The notes under the pieces are model-generated. The model had not been told where the DNA came from, did not search any database, and was given only the letters and a program-made list of their open reading frames with translations. Positions 24,161 to 32,051 of a stretch of 64,000 nucleotides of DNA are shown piece after piece. Every line of letters starts with the position of its first letter. Within the stretch, counting starts at the first letter, position 1. This DNA is from Nonomuraea pusilla (GTDB lineage Bacteria; Actinomycetota; Actinomycetes; Streptosporangiales; Streptosporangiaceae): assembly GCF_900109355.1 (NCBI RefSeq), contig NZ_FOBF01000014.1, positions 1 to 64,000 on the forward strand, in the 5' to 3' direction. Position numbers and translations under genes: made by a program.

Positions 24161-25584
24161 TGACCGTGCTCGACAACCGGGTGGCGACGCCCGGCGCCGA
24201 CCAGGAGCCCGTCGATCCCCGCGACCCCGTCGTGCGCCTGACCGCGCTGCTCGACGAGGGCTCGCTCCGGCTGATCACGCCGCAGGACAGGAGCGGCGTG
24301 CTCGCCGCCATGGGCCGCGTCGAAGGCGTGCCCGTCGTCGCCTTCTGCAGCGACGCCCGCTACCAGGGCGGCGCCATGGGCAGCGAGGGTTGCGAGCACA
24401 TCGTCCACGCGTACGACGTCGCCGTGCGCGAGCGGGTGCCGGTCATCGGCGTCTGGCACTCCGGCGGCGCGCGGCTCGCCGAGGGCGTCGAGTCGCTGCA
24501 CGCCGTGGGCCGCGTCTTCGCCGCCATGACCAAGGCGTCCGGCGTGGTGCCGCAGATCTCCGTCGTGGTGGGCCCGGCCGCGGGCGGCGCCGCCTACGGC
24601 CCCGCGCTCACCGACCTGGTGATCCTGGCCGACTCCGGCCGCATCTTCGTCACCGGCCCCGACGTGGTCCGCAGCGTCACCGGCGAGGACGTCGACAGCG
24701 CGGCGCTCGGCGGCCCCGAGCCGCACAGCAAGCGCAGCGGCGTCGTCCACGTCGTCACGAAGAGCGAGACCGACGCGTTCGTCAAGGCGCGCCAGCTCGC
24801 CACCCTGCTCGGCCACCAGGGCCGGGTGCGCGCGGGCGAGCTCGGCGAGGTCGACTTCTCGTCGCTGCTGCCCGAGTCGGCCCGCCGCGCCTACGACGTC
24901 AAGCCGCTCGTCAACGGCCTGCTGGACGAGCCGGGCGTCGAGCTGCACCCCAAGTGGGCGCCGAACATCGTCACCACGCTCGGCCGGCTCGGCGGCCGCA
25001 CCGTCGGCGTGATCGCCAACAACCCGATGCGGCTGGGCGGCTGCCTCGACGCCACGTCCGCCGAGAAGGCCGCCCGCTTCGTGCGCATGTGCGATGCGTT
25101 CGGCGTGCCGCTGGTCGTCCTCGTGGACGTGCCCGGCTACCTGCCGGGCGTCGGCCAGGAGCACGACGGCGTGGTGCGCAGGGGCGCCAAGCTGCTGCAC
25201 GCGTTCGCCGAGGCGTCGGTGCCGCGCGTCACGCTGGTCACCCGCAAGGCGTACGGCGGGGCGTACATCGCGATGAACTCGCGAGCCCTCGGCGCGACGA
25301 AGGTGTTCGCCTGGCCGACCACCGAGGTGGCGGTGATGGGCTCGGTCGCCGCGGTGCGCATCCTGAAGCGGCGCGAGCTGGCGGCCGCCCCCGAGGAGGA
25401 GCGCGCGGAGCTGGAGCAGCGGCTGGCGGCCGAGCACGAGAAGCTCGCCGGCGGCCTGTCCAAGGCGCAGGACATCGGGGTCATCGACGAGGTGATCAAG
25501 CCGGAGGAGACCCGCGGCGCGATCGCCAAGGTGCTCGCCCAGGCCACCCCCGCGAGGGGCGCGCACGGCAACATCCCCCTGTGA
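24160..25584 (+). CDS. accD: Acyl-CoA carboxylase beta (carboxyltransferase) subunit
   Basis: A 474-residue biotin-dependent carboxyltransferase of the fused N/C crotonase type that converts acetyl-CoA or propionyl-CoA to malonyl- or methylmalonyl-CoA. It has the oxyanion-hole motifs GGARLAEGVESL and GPAAGGAAYGPALTD in the N half, and GVIANNPM, DVPGYLPGVGQEHDG and RKAYGGAYIAMNS in the C half. It completes the fab operon, supplying FabD's substrate. The biotinylated alpha subunit is not in this window. In some species this gene in this position is called accD1 or fabI-linked accD; substrate choice cannot be read from sequence alone. A very strong terminator follows. Confidence 0.93.
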   Translation: MTVLDNRVATPGADQEPVDPRDPVVRLTALLDEGSLRLITPQDRSGVLAAMGRVEGVPVVAFCSDARYQGGAMGSEGCEHIVHAYDVAVRERVPVIGVWHSGGARLAEGVESLHAVGRVFAAMTKASGVVPQISVVVGPAAGGAAYGPALTDLVILADSGRIFVTGPDVVRSVTGEDVDSAALGGPEPHSKRSGVVHVVTKSETDAFVKARQLATLLGHQGRVRAGELGEVDFSSLLPESARRAYDVKPLVNGLLDEPGVELHPKWAPNIVTTLGRLGGRTVGVIANNPMRLGGCLDATSAEKAARFVRMCDAFGVPLVVLVDVPGYLPGVGQEHDGVVRRGAKLLHAFAEASVPRVTLVTRKAYGGAYIAMNSRALGATKVFAWPTTEVAVMGSVAAVRILKRRELAAAPEEERAELEQRLAAEHEKLAGGLSKAQDIGVIDEVIKPEETRGAIAKVLAQATPARGAHGNIPL

Positions 25585-25614
25585 ACCGGGCCCGTCCCGG
25601 CTGCCCATGATCTT

Positions 25615-25653
25615 CGAAGGCCCCGCACCCGGCTACCGGGTGCGGGGCCTTCG
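25615..25653 (+). terminator. Terminator of the fab-accD operon
   Basis: An uninterrupted 18-bp stem (25615-25632 with 25636-25653) with a 3-nt loop, 30 nt after the accD stop. It is the longest perfect hairpin in the window. Confidence 0.9.
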
Positions 25654-25678
25654 CGTCTGCCCGTGGCGTGGGCTCAGT

Positions 25679-25745
25679 GGCGCGATCTGGGGGCGCGATC
25701 TGGGGGCGCTGTCTCGGGGCGCGGCCTGGGGGGCGCGGTCTCGGG
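25679..25745. repeat. Five degenerate 13-14 bp G-rich repeats
   Basis: CGCGATCTGGGGG-type units start at 25681, 25694, 25707, 25720 and 25734; the first two are identical. Runs of three to six G alternate with 8-9 nt spacers on the plus strand, so a long-loop G-quadruplex is possible. The repeats lie between the terminators of two convergent genes. Confidence 0.7.
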
Positions 25746-25747
25746 CG

Positions 25748-25765
25748 GGCGGGTGAGCACCCGCC
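25748..25765 (-). terminator. Hairpin after the DUF3145 gene
   Basis: GGCGGGTGAGCACCCGCC forms a 7-bp stem with a GAGC loop, 8 nt beyond the stop at 25774. Confidence 0.55.
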
Positions 25766-25773
25766 GGGAGGCG

Positions 25774-26268
25774 TCACACGGCCGCGTGGAGCCAGCGGAC
25801 GGGCGCGCCGTCCCCGGCGTACCTGAAGGGCTCCAGTTCCTCGTCCCAGGGCTTGCCGAGCATCTTGTCGAGCTCCTCCTCCAGGACGCACCGCCCCTGC
25901 GCGGCCATCATCATGACGGCCCGCAGGCGGTCCTCCGGGATCATGATGTCGCCGGACGCGCCGATGACCGCCGTGAAGGCGCCCAGCGTCGGCGTGTAGG
26001 CGTGGCGGGAGCCGTCGACGCCGGGCGAGGCGTCCTCGGTGATCTCGAACCTGAGGCGCTGCCAGCCCATGAGGGAGGACGCGATGGCGGCCGCGATGCC
26101 GGGACGCCCCTCCCATTCGGCCTGCGCGCGTACGACGTTGGGCGCCGCCGGTTGGGGTGTCCACGTCAGGTCTACGGGCACGCCAAGGACTCCCGCGACC
26201 GCCCATTCGATGTGCGGGCACAGCGCGGGCTGAGCCGAGTGGACGTAAAGGACGCCACGAGCAGACAC
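25774..26268 (-). CDS. DUF3145 family protein
   Basis: GTG 26268 with GGGAGG 4 nt upstream gives 164 residues (MSARGVLYVHSAQPALCPHI...), matching the N-terminus usual for DUF3145. Other conserved blocks are PSRP-like WTPQPAAPNVVRAQAEW, GWQRLRFEITED, RLRAVMMMAAQGRCVLEEEL and the ending VRWLHAAV. This is a widespread actinobacterial protein of unknown role, regularly encoded next to the fab operon. An upstream extension to 26328 is not supported. Confidence 0.9.
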   Translation of the reverse strand: MSARGVLYVHSAQPALCPHIEWAVAGVLGVPVDLTWTPQPAAPNVVRAQAEWEGRPGIAAAIASSLMGWQRLRFEITEDASPGVDGSRHAYTPTLGAFTAVIGASGDIMIPEDRLRAVMMMAAQGRCVLEEELDKMLGKPWDEELEPFRYAGDGAPVRWLHAAV

Positions 26269-26442
26269 CGGACCTCCCGTTTGGTACGAGGTGCGCCTTC
26301 CCCAACGGCCTCGTCCCGGGATGATCACAAGTGACTAGGGAGAGACTACCGTCGGTCGCTAGATGACACCAGAGGGGGGCCATACCAACTTGGTGCCGGA
26401 GTGACATGTGACGCCGCGCGATGTGGGGAAACATACGGCGTC

Positions 26443-27456
26443 ATGGAACTCCTATCCGCCGGTGGCACGTACATCCGGCCCGGCCAGGTGCTGACCGACC
26501 GCGCCGCGGTGTCGGCCGCGTCGCGCTGGGCGCGGTCGGTCTCCGAGGCCGACGGCGTGTGCGTCGTGCACCTGTCAGCGGGGGCCGATCCCCACGCCGT
26601 CGCGGCCGAGCTGCGGGAGCAGGGCTTCCGCGCCTCCCCCAACCACGTCATGCGCGGCCAGCCGCTGTTCTTCGGCGGGCCCGCCTCGCGGCCGTTCCCC
26701 GCGCCGCCCGTGCCGTACCGGCCGGCCAGGGGCCGCTCCGGGGTGGTGGTCGGCCTGCTCGACACGGGCGTGGCCAGGCACCGGTGGTGGTCGGGCAGCG
26801 ACTGGTACGCCGACGTGGGCCCCGGGCAGGCGGACGCGGCCGAGGGCGCCCAGGCCGGCCATGGAACGTTCCTGGCGGGCCTGCTGACGCGCCGCGCCCC
26901 GGGCGTGTCGCTGCGGGTCGTCCGGGTGCTCGACGGCGACGGCGTGGGCGACGAGGCGACCGTGGTGCGGGCGCTCAACCGGATGCGCGAGCAGCCTCCG
27001 GCGGTGCTCAACCTGTCCTTCGGCTGCCACACCGCCGACGACCGCCCGCCGCCCCTGCTGACCGACGCGCTGCGCGCGCTGCCCGACACGGTCGCGGTGG
27101 CGTGCGCGGGCAACACCGCCTCCGACCGCCCGCTCTGGCCGGCGGCGCTGCCCCGTGTCGTCGGGGTGGGCGCGCTCGACGCCACCGGGGAGCGCCCCGC
27201 GCCCTACTCGGGACACGGCCTGTGGGTCGACGCCTGCGCCCGCGGCGACTGGCTGACCAGCAGTTACCTCGACGGCGGCGAGTTCTCCGGCTACGCGTCG
27301 TGGAGCGGCACGTCGTTCGCCACGGCCCTGGTGGCGGGCGCCATCGCCGACGCCGCGCGCGGCCTGCCCGCGCGGCAGGCGGCTCAGCAGGTCCTTGACC
27401 CGGAGAAGACCCGGCAAATTCCCGATCTGGGGGTTCTCGTCCCCGCGAGTCTGTAG
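26443..27456 (+). CDS. S8 family serine peptidase (subtilase), apparently cytoplasmic
   Basis: A 337-residue subtilase with an intact catalytic set: Asp107 (GLLDTGVA), His140 (GHGTFLAGLL), oxyanion Asn224 (CAGNTAS) and Ser291 (SGTSFATALVAGA). About 95 N-terminal residues form a small domain that could be an inhibitor-like pro-region (VCVVHLSAGADPHAVAAEL). There is no signal peptide or membrane segment, so it probably acts inside the cell. The start is uncertain: ATG 26443 has only a distant GGGGAA; GTG 26401 is in frame. It lies 71 nt upstream of the sigma factor, in line with a sigma-CHAT operon, suggesting a protease-controlled regulatory module (inference). Confidence 0.85.
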   Translation: MELLSAGGTYIRPGQVLTDRAAVSAASRWARSVSEADGVCVVHLSAGADPHAVAAELREQGFRASPNHVMRGQPLFFGGPASRPFPAPPVPYRPARGRSGVVVGLLDTGVARHRWWSGSDWYADVGPGQADAAEGAQAGHGTFLAGLLTRRAPGVSLRVVRVLDGDGVGDEATVVRALNRMREQPPAVLNLSFGCHTADDRPPPLLTDALRALPDTVAVACAGNTASDRPLWPAALPRVVGVGALDATGERPAPYSGHGLWVDACARGDWLTSSYLDGGEFSGYASWSGTSFATALVAGAIADAARGLPARQAAQQVLDPEKTRQIPDLGVLVPASL

Positions 27457-27484
27457 AGTTTACGCTCAGTCCTCGGCCAATCAC

Positions 27485-27505
27485 GGTGAGGCATCATGCC
27501 TCGCC
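27485..27505 (+). promoter_or_regulatory. Palindrome in the subtilase-sigma gap
   Basis: A 10-bp inverted repeat around one central C (27485-27494 with 27496-27505, one G-T pair) containing GAGGCAT/ATGCCTC. It is 6 nt before the purine-rich stretch leading to the sigma factor ribosome site. It could be an operator for the sigma operon or an mRNA hairpin limiting read-through. Confidence 0.45.
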
Positions 27506-27527
27506 GCGACGGAGGAAAGGAGGCCGC

Positions 27528-28064
27528 ATGACAGACACGCGCGCGCCCGCGGAGCTGCTGCAAGCCGCGGCCGACGGAGACCGGACGGCCTGGGCAGAGC
27601 TGGAGTCCAGGTTCGGTCCGCGCATGTGGGCGGTGGCCCGCGCGTGCGGGCTGGACGCCACCGATGCGGCCGACGCGGTCCAGGGAACCTGGCTGCGTCT
27701 GCTGCAACATCTGCACAGCATCAGAGATCCGGCACGCGTGAGCGCTTGGCTGGCGACAACCACTCGTCGCGAGGCACTCATGATCCGGAGGAAAGAGCAG
27801 GCCGCGCTACCCTCCTTCGGCACCGTGGACGACGCGGATCCAGCGTCCGCGGTGCTGGAAGCCGATGGCAGCCGGCTGCTCTGGAAAACGGTCTCCACCC
27901 TTCAGGAGCCGTGCCGCACCCTCCTGAAGCTGGTAGCGACGGATCTTGGGAGCCGGCAAATGGCGATGAGATTGGGGCTGCCCCTGGGCAGCATCGGCCC
28001 TACCAGGGCGAGATGCCTGGAGAAACTGCGCCTTCTGATATCACCACAGGAGACAGCGCAATGA
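27528..28064 (+). CDS. ECF-type sigma factor
   Basis: AAAGGAGG precedes ATG 27528. The 178-residue protein has a sigma-2 region (about 8-90: WAELESRFGPRMWAVARACG, DAADAVQGTWLRLLQHL, then RVSAWLATTTRREALMI). A sigma-4 region follows (about 115-172: LQEPCRTLLKLVATDLGSRQ, then GLPLGSIGPTRARCLEKLRL). No anti-sigma factor with a zinc motif follows, unlike most ECF loci. The coupled downstream genes encode a beta-rich protein and a CHAT protein, which may take that role. ATGA overlap with the next gene. Confidence 0.9.
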   Translation: MTDTRAPAELLQAAADGDRTAWAELESRFGPRMWAVARACGLDATDAADAVQGTWLRLLQHLHSIRDPARVSAWLATTTRREALMIRRKEQAALPSFGTVDDADPASAVLEADGSRLLWKTVSTLQEPCRTLLKLVATDLGSRQMAMRLGLPLGSIGPTRARCLEKLRLLISPQETAQ

Positions 28065-28507
28065 TCAACGATGAGTACTTCCTGGCGGCCCTCCGGCTGG
28101 CCGCCGGGAACGATCCGATCCCCGGGCATGTGTCCGCTGCCGCCCGTGAGGCGTACGACCTCAGGGTGCCGGGAGCGGTCACGGCAGACCCCGCGGAACG
28201 CCCGGTGGCGCGGGCCGAGCGGGGTGAGAACGGTTCGCACTCGGTACGGTTCGTCGCAGCCGGCCTCACCTTCGACCTGGAGGTGACGGTGGGCGACGGC
28301 CTCATCGACGTGACCGGGCAGGTCTTCCCCAATCCAGGGGAGGGAGCCCACGTCGACGTGCGGACACCGCATCTGACACTCACCAGGCGGCTCGCCGACA
28401 CCGGCGAGTTCGCTGTCACCGGCCTGCCCCCTGGCTGGCTGAGCGTGGTTTGTCACCGCCCCGGGCACGCCCCGGTGCAGACAAGGTGGGTACGCATCCG
28501 TCCCTGA
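28061..28507 (+). CDS. Small protein with C-terminal beta-sandwich, partner of sigma and CHAT genes
   Basis: A 148-residue protein. The first 35 residues are helical (MINDEYFLAALRLAAGNDPI). A linker and a region of alternating beta-strands (about 58-148: SVRFVAAGLTFDLEVTVGDG, LIDVTGQVFP, HLTLTRRLADTGEFAVTGLP) follow, resembling a carboxypeptidase-regulatory or Ig-like fold. No membrane segment. It overlaps the sigma stop by 4 nt, and its own stop overlaps ATG 28507 of the CHAT gene (TGATG). I do not recognise a named family. The N-terminal helix beside a sigma gene invites an anti-sigma or adaptor role, which is conjecture. Confidence 0.7.
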   Translation: MINDEYFLAALRLAAGNDPIPGHVSAAAREAYDLRVPGAVTADPAERPVARAERGENGSHSVRFVAAGLTFDLEVTVGDGLIDVTGQVFPNPGEGAHVDVRTPHLTLTRRLADTGEFAVTGLPPGWLSVVCHRPGHAPVQTRWVRIRP

Positions 28508-31299
28508 TGCGACACCTGTTACCGGGAGAGGTGCACCCAGCTCTCCCGGCCCTTCGGACAAGGCCCCCCATGTCGAAGGAAGCCATGTCGGAGGAACACG
28601 TCCCCGGCGGCGACCCCCTGATCGCCGCGACAGAAGAACACGTCACTGCCGGCGAACCCCCTGTCGCCGCTGCAGAAACACACCTCACTGCCGGCGAACC
28701 CCCTGTCGCCGCTGCAGAAGCGCACGTCCCCGGCGGCGACATCCTGATCGCCGCGGCAGAGGCCGCGCTGCTCCGCTCCCACGTCGATCCCGACCAGGCG
28801 CTGTACGCCGGCCGCACCGTCTTCGACGCCGCCGTCCGCGTCGGCTCCCCCGAAGCCGCCGTGGTCGCCCTCAGGGCGATGGCCCTGGCGTCGCGCGAGC
28901 TGGGCGATCTCCAGGCCGCCGAGCAGTATCTCCGCCAGGCCCTGGCCACCCCCGGAGCTCCCTCCGACCGGGTCGCGCAGGCCAGGCTGTCGCTGGTCAC
29001 CGTACGCACCGAGCTCGGCCACCCGCTGCAGGCGCTCAGGATCGCCGCGCTGGCCTGGGCGTACCTCTCCCCGCTCGACCGCGCCAAGCTCGACACGCAG
29101 CGCGCGGTCGCCCTCGCGCATCTCGGCCGCTACCAGGAGGCCGTCGCGTCCTGCGACCGGTCGCTGCGGGCCCTCGCGTCCGCGCCCGGCACCATCGACG
29201 ACCGCAGGTTCCTCGCGGGCGGCCTGCTCAACCGCGGGCTGGTCCACGCCTACCGCCACGACTGGCGGCGCGCCATGAGCGACGTCACGACCTGCCTGCA
29301 GATCGCCGACGACGCCGGGCTGCACCACCTGGCCCGCCTGGCCGCCGCGAACCTGCCGTTCCTCGCCGTGCGCCAGGGTGACATCGCCGGCGCGTTCGCC
29401 CACTACCGCGCCGCCGAGGACACCCTGTTCGGCTTCCCCGAGCGGCTGGCGACGATGCGGGCCGACTTCGCCGGCGCCCTGCTGGCCGCCCACCTGCCGG
29501 GCGAGGCGCGGGCGCTGCTGAGCCTGGCCGTCCCCGACCTGGAGGCCGCGCAGGCTCGGGTGGCGCTGGCCGAGGCGCGGCTGAAGCTCGCGCAGGTCGA
29601 GCTGCTCGCCGGAGACCCGCACCGGGCGCGGCAGGCGGCCGAGCAGGCAGCGGACGAGCTGCGCGACCAGGACCGCGTGTCGTGGCTGCCGCTGGCCAGG
29701 GAGGTGGTGCTGCGGGCCAGGCTGGCGTCCGGGCCGCCCACGCCCGCGCTGCTGCGGGAGCTGGTCGAGTGCGCGGACGAGCTGGAGTCGTCCCCCGCTT
29801 TCCTCGCGGGGGCGGCGGCGCTGCGGCTGACCGCGGCCGAGACCGCGCTCGCCCTCGACGACCGCCGCACCGCGTCGGCGCAGCTCGCCCTGCTCACCGC
29901 GAACGCCGGGCGCGGCGAGCGCCCGGCCTCCGGGGCGGGCCGCACGGCGCTGGCGTCCGCGCTGCAGGCCAGCCAGCTCGCCCCCGACCCGCAGGTGCCC
30001 GCGCTGATCCGCCGGCACGCCGTGGCCCTGGAGGCGGCGATGAAGGAGGACGTCGCCGCCGCGTTCCGCGCCGTCCACGAGGGGCTGACCGAGGTGGGCG
30101 CGCAGGTGGAGCCGTTCGACGACCCGTCGGTGCGCGCCCACGCGGCGAGGGCCGGGGAGCGGCTCGCCGCGTTCGGGCTGGGCCTCGCCGTGCGCGACGG
30201 CTGCGCCGACGAGGTGTTCGAGTGGGCGGAGCGGTGGCGCGCCGTGACCGCCCCCGACCTGGCCGGGGAGCCGGTGACGCCCGAGCGGCTGCGGGCGGCG
30301 CTCGGGCCGGCCGCGCTGGTCGAGTTCGTGACCGACGAGTCGGAGCTGCTGGCCGTCGTGGTCACCGCCGGGCGGGTGGCGCTGCGGCGCGTCGGCCGGC
30401 TGCTGGAGGTCAGGGAGGCCATCGTCCGGCTGCGGTACGCGCTGCGCAGGGCCGAGCCCGGCAGTGCCGTGCCCGCCGCCGCCGACCTGGAGGCGCTGCT
30501 GCTGCGGCCGCTGGCGGCCGAACTCGGCGACAGGCCGCTCGTGCTGGTGCCGGTGGGGGCGCTGCACACGGTGCCGTGGGGGGCGCTGCCGGGGCTGCGG
30601 GAACGTCCGGTGAGCGTGGCCGCCGGCGCCGCCGCGTGGCTGGCCGCCCGCGCACGCGCCGCGCGGGGCGACGGCCCCGTCGTCGCCGCGGCCGGGCCCG
30701 CCCTCGCGCACGCCCACGCCGAGGTGGAGCGGGTGCTCGCCTGCCACCCCGGCGGGCGCGAGGTGCCGGCGCGGATCGGGGCGGTGCTGGAGGCCCTGCG
30801 CACCGCCGACGTGCTGCACCTGGCGGCGCACGGCGTCTTCCACGCGCACAGCCCGCTGCTGTCGGGCATCACCCTGGACGACGGTCAGCTCATGGCGTAC
30901 GACCTGCTCGGGCTGGCCGGGTCGGCGCGGCTCGTCGTGCTGTCGGCGTGCGACTCGGGCATGGCCAGGGCCCCGGCCGACGGGGCGCCGCTCGGCCTGG
31001 CCGGGACGTTCCTGTCACGCGGGTCGGCGTGCGTCGTGGGCGGCCTGCTGCCCGTGCCCGACGAGGACGCGCTCGCGCTCATGACCGCCTTCCACGAGCT
31101 GATCGCCGCCGGGCAGGCGCCGGACGCGGCGCTCGCCCAGGCCGCCGCCAAGACCGGCGTGCTCTCGTTCGCCTGCTTCGGCGCCGCCGACCGCCCCCTG
31201 TGGGACGGCTCCCGCCGCCCCGAGGGTGGGGCGGCGACTCAGCCGGTGGCGACCGGACGCGACGGGTCGGCCGTCCAGTTGGACCAGGAGCCGACGTAG
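28507..31299 (+). CDS. TPR-CHAT protein (caspase-like peptidase domain)
   Basis: About 930 residues. After a short variable start come four 14-residue tandem repeats (29-84) and a long TPR array (about 85-520; for example QAAEQYLRQALATPG, YQEAVASCDRSLRAL, NRGLVHAYRHDWRRAMSDV). The C-terminal CHAT domain (about 640-905) contains the His-Cys dyad His775 (LHLAAHGVF) and Cys815 (VLSACDSGMA), the signature of active caspase/separase-like peptidases. ATG 28507 overlaps the previous stop; ATG 28570 (AAGG 6 nt before it) and ATG 28585 are alternatives. The last 61 nt overlap the convergent sulfurtransferase gene. It probably cleaves a partner when the TPR array senses a signal; the target is unknown. 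Confidence 0.88.
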   Translation: MRHLLPGEVHPALPALRTRPPMSKEAMSEEHVPGGDPLIAATEEHVTAGEPPVAAAETHLTAGEPPVAAAEAHVPGGDILIAAAEAALLRSHVDPDQALYAGRTVFDAAVRVGSPEAAVVALRAMALASRELGDLQAAEQYLRQALATPGAPSDRVAQARLSLVTVRTELGHPLQALRIAALAWAYLSPLDRAKLDTQRAVALAHLGRYQEAVASCDRSLRALASAPGTIDDRRFLAGGLLNRGLVHAYRHDWRRAMSDVTTCLQIADDAGLHHLARLAAANLPFLAVRQGDIAGAFAHYRAAEDTLFGFPERLATMRADFAGALLAAHLPGEARALLSLAVPDLEAAQARVALAEARLKLAQVELLAGDPHRARQAAEQAADELRDQDRVSWLPLAREVVLRARLASGPPTPALLRELVECADELESSPAFLAGAAALRLTAAETALALDDRRTASAQLALLTANAGRGERPASGAGRTALASALQASQLAPDPQVPALIRRHAVALEAAMKEDVAAAFRAVHEGLTEVGAQVEPFDDPSVRAHAARAGERLAAFGLGLAVRDGCADEVFEWAERWRAVTAPDLAGEPVTPERLRAALGPAALVEFVTDESELLAVVVTAGRVALRRVGRLLEVREAIVRLRYALRRAEPGSAVPAAADLEALLLRPLAAELGDRPLVLVPVGALHTVPWGALPGLRERPVSVAAGAAAWLAARARAARGDGPVVAAAGPALAHAHAEVERVLACHPGGREVPARIGAVLEALRTADVLHLAAHGVFHAHSPLLSGITLDDGQLMAYDLLGLAGSARLVVLSACDSGMARAPADGAPLGLAGTFLSRGSACVVGGLLPVPDEDALALMTAFHELIAAGQAPDAALAQAAAKTGVLSFACFGAADRPLWDGSRRPEGGAATQPVATGRDGSAVQLDQEPT
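28591..28758 (+). repeat. Four in-frame 42-bp tandem repeats in the CHAT gene
   Basis: The units (28591-28632, 28633-28674, 28675-28716, 28717-28758) encode EEHVPGGDPLIAAT, EEHVTAGEPPVAAA, ETHLTAGEPPVAAA and EAHVPGGDILIAAA. Units 2 and 3 are nearly identical in DNA, pointing to recent duplication. The reading frame is kept, so copy number could vary between strains without breaking the gene. Confidence 0.9.
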
Positions 31300-32051
31300 A
31301 GCGCCGCGGGCACCCCCGCCAGCTCCAGGGCGAGCACCTCGTGCGCGGCGGTGACGCCGGACCCGCAGTAGGCGCCCACCCGGGCGCCCTCGGCGACGCC
31401 GACCGCGGCGAAGCGGGCCCGCAGCTCCTCCGGGTCGAGGAAACGCCCGTCGGGGCCGACGTTGCCGGTGGTCGGCGCGTTCACCGCGCCCGGGACGTGC
31501 CCCGCCACCGGGTCGATCGGCTCGACCTCGCCGCGGTAGCGCTCGGCCGCCCGCGCGTCGATCAGCACGCCCTCGCGGGCCAGCGCCGCCGCCTCGTCGG
31601 CGTCGAGCACCGGCATGCCGCCCGGGCGGGCGGTGAAGTCGCCCTCGACCACGTCGGGGACGTCCTTGACGACCGGCAGCCCGGCCTGCCTCCAGGCGGC
31701 GAGCCCGCCGTCGAGCACCCGCACGTCGCGGTGGCCGAAGTAACGCAGCGCCCACCAGGCGCGGGCGGCGGCCATGGAGGCGTTGTCGTCGTACACGACG
31801 ACCGGGCGCCCGCCGGACACGCCCAGGCGGCGCATGGCGCGCTGGAAGTCGCCCGCCTCGGGCAGCGGGTGGCGCCCGGCGGGCCCCGGCGGCGCGGCGA
31901 GGTCGGCGTTGAGGTCGCAGAAGACGGCGCCCGGCAGGTGCCCCTCGCGGTACAGCTCGACGCCGGGCGGGCCGCCCAGCAGCCAGCGCACGTCGAGGAC
32001 GGTCGCGCCGCCGAGCGCGGCGAGCTCGGCGGGTGTGATCAACGGGCTCAT
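31239..32051 (-). CDS. Two-domain (rhodanese) sulfurtransferase
   Basis: A 270-residue tandem-rhodanese protein of the thiosulfate/mercaptopyruvate sulfurtransferase type. The N-domain loop is VYDDNASMAAARA, where the Cys is replaced by Asp: inactive, as usual. The C-domain carries catalytic Cys229 in AYCGSGVTAAH and closes with VGSWSNWTADPSRP, typical for the family. Also seen are DVRWLLGGP and GHVPGAVN. It overlaps the upstream phosphodiesterase by 4 nt, and its 3' end overlaps the CHAT gene. Exact sulfur donor is not decided by sequence. Confidence 0.93.
   Translation of the reverse strand: MSPLITPAELAALGGATVLDVRWLLGGPPGVELYREGHLPGAVFCDLNADLAAPPGPAGRHPLPEAGDFQRAMRRLGVSGGRPVVVYDDNASMAAARAWWALRYFGHRDVRVLDGGLAAWRQAGLPVVKDVPDVVEGDFTARPGGMPVLDADEAAALAREGVLIDARAAERYRGEVEPIDPVAGHVPGAVNAPTTGNVGPDGRFLDPEELRARFAAVGVAEGARVGAYCGSGVTAAHEVLALELAGVPAALYVGSWSNWTADPSRPVATG

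Noticed and set aside
20740..25584. Type II polyketide cluster
   Set aside because: The gene order fabD-fabH-acpP-fabF-accD with fasR is that of primary fatty acid synthesis; no chain-length factor, cyclase or tailoring genes.
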